From NCBI GenBank assembly GCA_002298075.1, contig DBLW01000035.1, positions 1 through 6,038 on the forward strand: DNA of 6,038 nt, written 5' to 3'. Positions 1-5,566 of the stretch are shown here, one piece after another. The DNA is from Bacteroidales bacterium UBA714. GTDB lineage: Bacteria > Bacteroidota > Bacteroidia > Bacteroidales > UBA932. The translations under genes were made by a program, and so were the position numbers. Below the pieces are notes generated by a model, which was given only the letters and a program-made list of their open reading frames with translations, searched no databases and was not told where the DNA came from. The first letter of the stretch is position 1; each line of letters opens with the position of its first letter.

Positions 1-48
1 CGCAAAGCGTCCTATGCAAGGAAGCAGCAAATGGCGGGAAAGAGGTAA
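1..48 (+). CDS. Possible 3' end of an unidentified upstream gene
   Basis: Frame 1 reads RKASYARKQQMAGKR and then a TAA stop at 46-48, leaving 11 bp before the typA start. The short tail is strongly basic, with five or six Lys/Arg in fifteen residues, which would suit the C-terminus of a nucleic-acid- or ribosome-binding protein. That is only inference, and I do not recognise the family. It does not resemble the C-terminus of S15, a ribosomal protein whose gene often lies near typA in this phylum. All three forward frames are open for at least 45 bases here, so assigning this frame rests on the well-placed stop just before typA. It could equally be untranslated leader. Confidence 0.4.
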   Translation, partial: RKASYARKQQMAGKR

Positions 49-59
49 AATCTCAGATT

Positions 60-1868
60 ATGCAGGATATCAGAAACATTGCGATCATCGCGCACGTTGA
101 CCACGGCAAGACTACGCTGGTTGACAGGATGATCTATCAGGCGCGTCAGGCACGCGAGCAGGAGAAGCTGGGAGAGCTGATCCTTGACAATAACGATCTT
201 GAAAGGGAGAGGGGAATCACTATTCTTGCAAAGAACGTATCAGTTACATATAAAGGTGTAAAGATTAATGTTATCGATACCCCGGGCCACAGTGATTTCG
301 GAGGTGAGGTTGAGCGCGTGCTCAATATGGCTGACGGAGTCCTTCTGCTTGTGGACGCTTTCGAGGGATGCATGCCGCAGACACGTTTTGTCCTGCAGAA
401 GGCAATCGAGATGGGCAAGAAGCCTGTTGTCGTGATAAACAAGGTGGACAAGCTCAATTGCCGTCCGGACGAGGTGCAAGAGGAGGTCTTTGACCTGATG
501 TTCTCTCTCGGGGCTACAGAGGACCAGCTTGATTTCCGCACTGTATATGGAAGCGCGAAGCAGGGATGGATGTCGCTTGACTGGAAACAGCCTTCGTCAG
601 ACATAACTGCGCTCCTGGATACCATACTTGAAGTCATTCCGGCTCCTGTCATTAATGAAGGAACGCCGCAGATGCTCATTTCTTCTCTGGAATACTCGCC
701 TTATGTCGGCCGTATTGCCGTAGGAAGAGTGACCCGCGGTTCTCTCAAGGCAGGCATGAATATCACGCTCTGCAAGAGGTACGACATGATGCAGAAGCAG
801 AAGATAAAGGAACTTATGGTCTTTGACGGTCTGGGCAAGGCCAAGGTTGAGGAGGTACAGTGCGGTGACATCTGTGCCGTTGTGGGACTGGAAGGATTTG
901 AAATCGGTGATACTGTCGCTGATTTCGAGAACCCGGAGGCTCTTCCGCCGATTTCTGTCGATGAGCCTACCATGAGCATGCTTTTCTGCATCAACAATTC
1001 GCCGTTCTTCGGACGTGAAGGCAAATTCGTCACATCAAGGCATCTTAAGGAGCGTCTTGAGAAAGAGCTTGAGAAAAACCTTGCTCTCAGGGTCAAGCCG
1101 GGTCCTAATGCCGACTCGTTCATCGTATATGGGCGCGGAGTGCTTCATTTGTCTGTGCTTGTTGAGACCATGCGCCGTGAGGGCTTCGAATTGCAGGTCG
1201 GACAGCCTAAGGTGCTCGACAAGACCATAAACGGAGAGCGTTGCGAGCCTATAGAGAATCTTACCATCGAGGTGCCTGAAGAGTTTGTCGGAAAGGCTAT
1301 CGAAATTTCGACCCGCAGGAAGGCGGCGCTGATACATATGGAGAACAGGGGCGAGAGGACGCACCTTGACTTTGACATACCTGCACGCGGATTGATGGGA
1401 CTCCGAAGCAATCTTCTCACCGCTACGCAAGGAGAGGCCGTCGTAGCACACAGGTTCAAAGGATATGAGCCGTACAAGGGCGACATCGAGAGACGTACCA
1501 ACGGTTCTCTGGTGTCTCTTGAGACCGGTGTTTCTGTGGCCTACTCAATGGACAAGCTTCAGGACAGGGGGCGTTTCTTCATAGAGCCTGGAGTGGATAT
1601 CTATGAGGGACAGGTTGTCGGTGAGCATACGAGGGAGCGTGACCTTAACATCAACATATGCAAGACCAAGAAGCTTACGAACATGCGTGCTTCGGGAAGT
1701 GACGATAAAGTGATGCTTCCGCCGCCGATTGTGTTCTCTTTGGAGGAGGCTCTTGAATATATACAGGAGGATGAGCTTGTTGAGGTGACTCCTAAATCTA
1801 TGAGAATCAGAAAGATAATTCTTTCTGAGGTAGAAAGGAAAAGAAAAAGTTCCGCTTTGGATTGCTAA
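60..1868 (+). CDS. typA: Ribosome-associated translational GTPase TypA/BipA
   Basis: Complete 602-residue TypA/BipA, a GTPase of the EF-G/LepA family that binds the ribosome and is linked to 50S assembly and to growth under cold or other stress. The N-terminal GTPase domain carries all G motifs: G1 AHVDHGKT (residues 11-18), G2 RGIT (51-54), G3 DTPGH (73-77), G4 NKVD (127-130) and G5 GSAK (164-167). An EF-Tu-like beta-barrel and EF-G III/V-like domains follow. The TypA-specific C-terminal domain holds KLTNMR and GSDD near 538-549, then ELVEVTPKSMRIRK near 572-585. The length is normal for the family. The ATG at 60 is chosen because MQDIRNIAIIAHVDHGKT matches the usual TypA N-terminus. The frame stays open to the window edge but offers no better start. 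A GAGG at 42-45 lies 14 bases upstream, too far for a typical Shine-Dalgarno. Residue 104 is Cys in EGCMPQTRF, where Pro is common in the family; this is probably neutral. The promoter must lie outside the window, perhaps shared with the upstream gene. Confidence 0.97.
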   Translation: MQDIRNIAIIAHVDHGKTTLVDRMIYQARQAREQEKLGELILDNNDLERERGITILAKNVSVTYKGVKINVIDTPGHSDFGGEVERVLNMADGVLLLVDAFEGCMPQTRFVLQKAIEMGKKPVVVINKVDKLNCRPDEVQEEVFDLMFSLGATEDQLDFRTVYGSAKQGWMSLDWKQPSSDITALLDTILEVIPAPVINEGTPQMLISSLEYSPYVGRIAVGRVTRGSLKAGMNITLCKRYDMMQKQKIKELMVFDGLGKAKVEEVQCGDICAVVGLEGFEIGDTVADFENPEALPPISVDEPTMSMLFCINNSPFFGREGKFVTSRHLKERLEKELEKNLALRVKPGPNADSFIVYGRGVLHLSVLVETMRREGFELQVGQPKVLDKTINGERCEPIENLTIEVPEEFVGKAIEISTRRKAALIHMENRGERTHLDFDIPARGLMGLRSNLLTATQGEAVVAHRFKGYEPYKGDIERRTNGSLVSLETGVSVAYSMDKLQDRGRFFIEPGVDIYEGQVVGEHTRERDLNINICKTKKLTNMRASGSDDKVMLPPPIVFSLEEALEYIQEDELVEVTPKSMRIRKIILSEVERKRKSSALDC

Positions 1869-1892
1869 TAAGAAAAATTTTATTTACCTTTG
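1862..1892 (+). promoter_or_regulatory. Bacteroidota-type promoter for the yceD-rpmF-tRNA operon
   Basis: The -7 box TACCTTTG (1885-1892) fits the Bacteroidota primary-sigma consensus TAnnTTTG exactly. A TTG at 1862-1864 lies 20 bases upstream, as expected for the -33 element. The -33 element overlaps the end of typA (stop at 1866-1868), so the operon begins without a gap. Transcription would start near 1897-1900, giving a leader of about 20 nt before the ATG at 1920. No clear terminator separates typA from this promoter, so read-through from typA is possible as well. Confidence 0.75.
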
Positions 1893-1919
1893 CAGGCTCA
1901 AATCTGTTTTTAGGTTGAT

Positions 1920-2435
1920 ATGGGAGAAAATTTTATAATACCTTTAAATGGATTGGCTGCCGGAGAGACCGTCTTTTCGTGGCATGCCGATAAGGAGTTC
2001 TTCGAAAGATTTGACAATTCCGAGATTCTTCAGGCGCAGTTTGACGCGCGCGTCTCTGTCGAGAAATCAGGACAGTACATCGGTGTCGATTGCAATGTGC
2101 AGGGGCAGGTGACTGTCGAGTGCGACAGATGTCTCGGGGAGCTGGTGCTTCCTGTGGATGTGAAGATAATGCTCAGCGTGAAGTACGGTGAGAATGAAGT
2201 CTCGGATGACCTTTCGGAAGGGGAAAGGGAAGTTGTGGCCGTTTCCGCTGACAGTGCGGAACTTGACATGGCACAGATAATATATGACTATGTCTGCCTG
2301 TCGCTGCCGATGCAGAGGGTACACGCTCCGGGCGGATGTGACCCGGCTGCTATGAAATACCTTGAGGGCGGTGACGCTCAAGATGGCGAAGCTGCTGACA
2401 GCCCTTTCGGAATGCTTAAGGATCTCCTTGGATAA
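1920..2435 (+). CDS. yceD: DUF177/YceD-family protein encoded upstream of L32
   Basis: 171-residue protein of the YceD/DUF177 family, which is nearly always encoded just before rpmF. In plants and bacteria the family has been linked to 23S rRNA accumulation and 50S assembly, but its molecular activity is not settled. The sequence shows the family signature VECDRCLGEL (residues 66-75; Cys68 and Cys71) in a beta-rich core. An acidic stretch follows (about 91-105), then a C-terminal block LPMQRVHAPGGCDP (129-142), the usual 'ILLSLP..RVH....C.P' region. The end SPFGMLKDLL (161-170) matches the common tail of the family, in which an aromatic/hydrophobic helix closes the protein. Cys68, Cys71 and Cys140 could form a metal site or disulphide, but this is inference. 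The ATG at 1920 lies about 20 nt after the predicted transcription start, with no Shine-Dalgarno. rpmF follows after 31 AT-rich bases, so the two are almost certainly co-transcribed. Confidence 0.9.
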   Translation: MGENFIIPLNGLAAGETVFSWHADKEFFERFDNSEILQAQFDARVSVEKSGQYIGVDCNVQGQVTVECDRCLGELVLPVDVKIMLSVKYGENEVSDDLSEGEREVVAVSADSAELDMAQIIYDYVCLSLPMQRVHAPGGCDPAAMKYLEGGDAQDGEAADSPFGMLKDLLG

Positions 2436-2466
2436 AAATGATAAAATAAATTAAAAATATAGAACA

Positions 2467-2649
2467 ATGGCACATCCAAAACACAAGGTCTCCAAACAGA
2501 GACGTGACAAGAGAAGGACACATGACGTGGCTGTAGTTCCTACACTCGCAACATGTTCAAACTGCGGTGCAACAATAATGTATCACAGAGTTTGCCCAGA
2601 GTGCGGCTATTACAGAGGTCGTCAGATCATTGAAAAGAAAGCCGAGTAA
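2467..2649 (+). CDS. rpmF: 50S ribosomal protein L32
   Basis: 60-residue bL32, a small basic protein of the large ribosomal subunit. It begins MAHPKHKVSKQRRDKRRTHD, the conserved rRNA-binding N-terminus of L32. An intact zinc ribbon follows: Cys30-x2-Cys33 and Cys43-x2-Cys46, ending in CGYYRGR. This is the zinc-binding (C+) form rather than the cysteine-free paralogue that some bacteria induce under zinc starvation. The length is normal. The gene follows yceD by 31 bp in the classic yceD-rpmF pairing. The usual next genes (plsX and/or fabH) are absent; a tRNA gene begins 18 bp after the stop. The start lies in an A/T-rich leader (ATATAGAACA before ATG) without a Shine-Dalgarno. Confidence 0.98.
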   Translation: MAHPKHKVSKQRRDKRRTHDVAVVPTLATCSNCGATIMYHRVCPECGYYRGRQIIEKKAE

Positions 2650-2667
2650 TTCACAGGCTTCTTTAAT

Positions 2668-2739
2668 GGCCCTGTAGTTCAACGGATAGAATGGAAGTTT
2701 CCTAAACTTTAGATAGCAGTTCGATTCTGCTCGGGGCTA
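2668..2739 (+). tRNA. tRNA-Arg, anticodon CCU
   Basis: A full cloverleaf can be folded by hand. Acceptor stem GGCCCTG (2668-2674) pairs with CGGGGCT (2732-2738), with two G-U wobbles. D stem GTTC (2677-2680) pairs with GAAT (2689-2692). Anticodon stem GAAGT (2694-2698) pairs with ACTTT (2706-2710) around the loop TTCCTAA, putting anticodon CCT at 2701-2703. T stem AGCAG (2715-2719) pairs with CTGCT (2727-2731) around TTCGATT. The discriminator is A2739. The 3' CCA is not encoded (CAAA follows), so it must be added by tRNA nucleotidyltransferase. CCU reads the arginine codon AGG, which is used often in the genes of this window. The gene starts 18 bp after the rpmF stop with no recognisable promoter of its own, so it is probably cut out of the rpmF transcript. 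Confidence 0.95.
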
Positions 2740-2740
2740 C

Positions 2741-2775
2741 AAAGGCGGTTGACAAGAAATGTCAGCCGCCTTTTT
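2741..2775 (+). terminator. Rho-independent terminator after tRNA-Arg
   Basis: A 13-bp stem pairs 2741-2753 (AAAGGCGGTTGAC) with 2761-2773 (GTCAGCCGCCTTT), with one G-U pair, around a 7-nt loop AAGAAAT. A T-run at 2771-2775 follows. The stem begins two bases after the tRNA discriminator. It ends the transcript carrying yceD, rpmF and the tRNA, and insulates the ridA promoter downstream. Confidence 0.92.
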
Positions 2776-2841
2776 GTATGTATCTGCCCGTGCGTGCGGC
2801 CTGCCTTGGAATATCATGGCGGAATGTAGTGGACGCCAATG

Positions 2842-2875
2842 TTTTGCAAATTTTGCAAAAATTGTTAATTTTGCA
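2842..2875 (+). repeat. Tandem 9-bp repeat array TTTTGCAAA over the ridA promoter
   Basis: Two perfect adjacent copies of TTTTGCAAA lie at 2842-2850 and 2851-2859. A degenerate unit AATTGTTAA (5 of 9 matching) fills 2860-2868, and a partial copy TTTTGCA in the same 9-bp register occupies 2869-2875. Each perfect unit contains the 8-bp palindrome TTTGCAAA. The array spans both promoter elements of ridA, so it could be an operator. Part of the likeness may simply reflect the promoter consensus in A/T-rich DNA. Confidence 0.6.
2844..2873 (+). promoter_or_regulatory. Bacteroidota-type promoter for ridA and downstream genes
   Basis: The -7 box TAATTTTG (2866-2873) matches TAnnTTTG, and a TTG at 2844-2846 sits 19 bases upstream as the -33 element. 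Transcription should start near 2878-2882, leaving a leader of only about 20-25 nt before the ridA ATG at 2903. The upstream part of this gap (2776-2841) shows no gene or convincing structure. Confidence 0.75.
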
Positions 2876-2902
2876 CGATTATGCTTATAAAATTTTGATG
2901 TC

Positions 2903-3277
2903 ATGAAAAAAGTTATTGCCACTCCTGATGCACCGAAGGCGGTGGGCCCATATTCACAGGCCATTGAAGTGAACGGAACTCTCTATGTTTCCGGACAGAT
3001 TCCGGTGAATCCTGCTGACGGCTCTGTTCCTGAGGATATTGTGGAGCAGGCTCATCAGTCACTCAAGAATATCGGTGCGATTCTCAAGGAAGCAGGTATG
3101 ACATATTCGAACGTTGTCAAGACTACTGTGCTTCTTGACGATATCGCCAATTTCAAGGCTGTAAACGAGGTGTATGCCGAATACTTTACTGAGGACAAGC
3201 CTGCAAGGGCATGTTATCAGGTTGCAGCCCTTCCGCTTGGTGTAAAGCTTGAGATTGAGGCTATTGCCGTAAGGTAA
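2903..3277 (+). CDS. ridA: RidA family enamine/imine deaminase
   Basis: 124-residue RidA (YjgF/YER057c/UK114 family). It hydrolyses reactive enamine/imine intermediates such as 2-aminoacrylate, made by PLP-dependent dehydratases, to keto acids and ammonia, protecting PLP enzymes in the cytoplasm. The family forms trimers with active sites at subunit interfaces. The sequence shows the N-terminal block APKAVGPYSQAI (residues 10-21), LYVSGQIP (27-34) and the C-terminal signature PARACYQVAALP (100-111) followed by KLEIEAIAVR (115-124). Arg102, Cys104 and Glu117 correspond to the conserved active-site Arg105, Cys107 and Glu120 of the enterobacterial enzyme, so it looks catalytically competent. The length is typical. 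The start ATG follows a promoter-proximal leader without Shine-Dalgarno. The TAA stop shares its last base with the next gene's ATG (TAATG), which suggests translational coupling. Confidence 0.95.
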   Translation: MKKVIATPDAPKAVGPYSQAIEVNGTLYVSGQIPVNPADGSVPEDIVEQAHQSLKNIGAILKEAGMTYSNVVKTTVLLDDIANFKAVNEVYAEYFTEDKPARACYQVAALPLGVKLEIEAIAVR

Positions 3278-5541
3278 TGAGCAGAAAGTCAATCATACTC
3301 TGCCTTGCCGCTCTTGCCGTACTGACTTTTGGCATTGGGGCTGCTGTGGCAGTCCTTTATTCCGGGGCCGGGACTGCGGAGGACATGCCGGACGAATCCA
3401 GGTATATGTTGCTTCCGGCTGTTCCGGCTGATGCGGTGGCTGTCTGTTGCCTTTCACGTGCTGACAGGCTTTCGTCTGCTGCCTTTTCCGGTTTTGCCAT
3501 GCCTGCCGCACTTTCTGCCGAGTTTGGGAACGGTGGACTGAAGAAATTTTCCGGTGCTCCGGTTGTGCTTTCGCTGCACTATTCAGGTAAGTTGATGCCG
3601 CTGTATGTGTTTGACGCCGGCAGCGCTCAGCCTGAACCTTCTGAGGATGCCGTGGCACTTATGGAGTTCTGCAATGCCAACGGATTCCATACCAGATACA
3701 TGGATTGTTCTTCAGTCTCTTCTGAGAATAGGATTTCTGGACGTTCAATTGTGCTCGCTGCTGAGACAGAGACACTTGTAAAGGCTGCCGGAAGGCATCT
3801 CGAGCAGTCTCTTTCCGTGACGGAGGCCGCCGGTTTTGCGGAAGCTGCCGCCAATGCGGAAGGGGATGATGTCATTTTCCTCTCAAATGCCCGTGTGAAG
3901 CCGGTATTCTCATCAATGTTCTCCCGTGCATATTTCAAGGATGTTTTCGGCTCGAAGGCCAATGAGGCGTATTCCGAGTATGCCGGGTTCCTCGGTACTG
4001 TGGCGGACTGGACCGTTCTGTCGCTAAAGGGACGTACGGGAGAGTCGCTGCATCTGCACGGCACGCCGTTGTATGCCCGTGACGCTTCCGCCTTCATGTC
4101 TGTCATAGAGAAATCAGCAGGAGGTGTTTCAACTGTCTCGTCTATGCTCCCGTCATATGCTTTTTGTGCTTTTTCACTTCCGGTGAGCGATGCGATGCCA
4201 TATATCGGGGCCTATGAGGAGTATCTTGACTCAAGACAGGCCCTGCAGGCTTTCCGTTGGGAGCAGTCCGCACTGAGCAAGAGGGACACGATTTCACCTG
4301 TTGACCTTGTGTCAAGGCTTGGAATAAAGGAAGTAGCCTCCGCTTCATTTGTGGCAGGAAAAGGCATGATGAAAGTAAATCTGGCCAAGGTGTCAAAGGA
4401 GGACATTCTGATGTTCCGTGGGACAGGCGTGACATCTTTCAAGGGATATGTGCCGGCTGTCCATAAATATGCTTTTGCATCACATCTTGCTGCTGTGTTC
4501 GGGAAGGAGTTCCGCCTCAAGGACGAGTCTTGCTTTACCTACATGAACGGATGGATTGTGAGCGGAAGCCGCGAGGCCGTGGAGGAGTATGTCAGCGGAA
4601 GGGCGCTTGAGTATAGTCTCAAGGAATATTTCGCAGATGCAGGAAAGGATGACCTGCTTGGAGGAAAATCATCTTCTCTTGTGGGATATCTTAATCTTAC
4701 CGGCGACAGGGATGTGCTCGGGAGGTTGTTCACCAAAGAGTTTTACGGGCCGTTGTCTTCGGTCTGCTCTGCTTCGGAGTATTGCCCGGCCGTACTACGT
4801 ATATCCAAGGGCAAAAAAGGTGTCGTGTCGGAACTGGAATTGCTGAACCTGTCTTTCGAGAAGGTGAAGGCTCCTGAATTTGAACGTGATACCATAGTTG
4901 TTGTGCCTTCCGGACCTTTCAAGGTGAAAAATTCCGGTACGGGGCGCACGAATATCTTTTATCAGAATGCCCATAAGGCCCTTTGCCTCCAGGAAGAGGA
5001 CGGCAAGGGAATCTGGGGGGTACCTTTCGGCCATGACATATGCGGAACCGTACATACGGTTGATTTCTATGCCAACGGAAAACTGCAGTTCCTTTTCGGC
5101 TCCGGTAGCCGCATATATCTGATTGACAGGCTCGGACGCTTTGTGTCTGGATTCCCTGTTGATCTTGGAAAAGAAATACTCATCGGTCCTGATGCATATG
5201 ATTTCAGCGGGGCAAGGAAATACAACATAATGGTGCTCCATAAGGACAATAGCGTTGAAATGTATAACCTTAAGGGCCAGAAGCCTGCCTCATGGAAAGG
5301 AATCACATGCGCGGAGAGAATCAAGGCGCTTCCGGAAAGGCTTGATGTCGGGGGACGTACATACTGGATTGTACGCACGTCCATACAGACGCTGATATAT
5401 CCGTTCTACGGTGGCGAGCCTGTCACGTCATTCAAGGGAGACCAGATGATTCTTCCAAATGGCACCGTGACTGTCCGCGACGAGTCTTCAGTGGAGGCGG
5501 AGTGCTATGACGGAAAGGTCAGGACAGTGAAACTCAAATAA
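3277..5541 (+). CDS. Membrane-anchored or exported protein of unknown function with C-terminal beta repeats
   Basis: 754-residue protein that I cannot assign a function. Residues 1-4 (MSRK) are basic and followed by a hydrophobic segment at about 6-28. There is no lipobox Cys at its end, so it is a signal anchor or signal peptide rather than a lipoprotein signal; the rest would lie in the periplasm. Residues about 45-530 form a large soluble region opening LPAVPADAVAVCCLSRADRL, with later blocks such as DDVIFLSNARVKPVFSSMF (197-215) and GWIVSGSREAVEEYV (425-439). This layout recalls the DUF3352-type proteins of Bacteroidota, but only weakly. From about 555 to the end there are five imperfect repeats of a strand-turn-strand pattern around ALCLQEEDGKGIWGVPF, SRIYLIDRLGRFVSGFPV, NSVEMYNLKGQKPASW, QTLIYPFYGGEPVTSF and SVEAECYDGKVRTVKL. 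They begin 35-47 residues apart, as in PQQ/WD-like propeller blades. No catalytic motif is evident. The start overlaps the ridA stop, and codon use resembles the neighbours. It probably belongs to a ridA-to-acyl-CoA-synthetase operon. Confidence 0.85.
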   Translation: MSRKSIILCLAALAVLTFGIGAAVAVLYSGAGTAEDMPDESRYMLLPAVPADAVAVCCLSRADRLSSAAFSGFAMPAALSAEFGNGGLKKFSGAPVVLSLHYSGKLMPLYVFDAGSAQPEPSEDAVALMEFCNANGFHTRYMDCSSVSSENRISGRSIVLAAETETLVKAAGRHLEQSLSVTEAAGFAEAAANAEGDDVIFLSNARVKPVFSSMFSRAYFKDVFGSKANEAYSEYAGFLGTVADWTVLSLKGRTGESLHLHGTPLYARDASAFMSVIEKSAGGVSTVSSMLPSYAFCAFSLPVSDAMPYIGAYEEYLDSRQALQAFRWEQSALSKRDTISPVDLVSRLGIKEVASASFVAGKGMMKVNLAKVSKEDILMFRGTGVTSFKGYVPAVHKYAFASHLAAVFGKEFRLKDESCFTYMNGWIVSGSREAVEEYVSGRALEYSLKEYFADAGKDDLLGGKSSSLVGYLNLTGDRDVLGRLFTKEFYGPLSSVCSASEYCPAVLRISKGKKGVVSELELLNLSFEKVKAPEFERDTIVVVPSGPFKVKNSGTGRTNIFYQNAHKALCLQEEDGKGIWGVPFGHDICGTVHTVDFYANGKLQFLFGSGSRIYLIDRLGRFVSGFPVDLGKEILIGPDAYDFSGARKYNIMVLHKDNSVEMYNLKGQKPASWKGITCAERIKALPERLDVGGRTYWIVRTSIQTLIYPFYGGEPVTSFKGDQMILPNGTVTVRDESSVEAECYDGKVRTVKLK

Positions 5542-5566
5542 AATTGTACTTTAACTTAGATTCAAA

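Noticed and set aside
146..679. 177-codon open frame on the minus strand inside typA
   Set aside because: It lies wholly antisense to a conserved gene, has Ser/Thr/Arg-rich low-complexity composition typical of reverse-frame reads, and has no promoter or family motif.
1871..1885. A/T-rich self-complementary stretch AAAAATTTT after typA considered as a terminator
   Set aside because: It has no G/C stem, and the region is better explained as the spacer of the promoter at 1862-1892.
2668..2775. tRNA gene considered as an integration site for a mobile element
   Set aside because: No integrase gene and no repeated tRNA 3' fragment is seen downstream. The tRNA is followed directly by a terminator and ordinary chromosomal genes.
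2817..2838. Short inverted repeat TGGCG ... CGCCA upstream of the ridA promoter
   Set aside because: It has only 5 bp of stem with a 12-nt loop and no T-run, so it is expected by chance in a sequence this long.
2737..2964. Minus-strand 75-codon frame across the terminator and ridA promoter
   Set aside because: It runs through the terminator hairpin, the repeat array and the ridA start, and its translation resembles no protein I know.
3627..4106. 159-codon minus-strand frame inside the 754-residue gene, with several similar ones up to 5384
   Set aside because: These overlap a long frame with consistent codon use, and their translations show no recognisable motif. They are reverse-strand shadows of the real gene.
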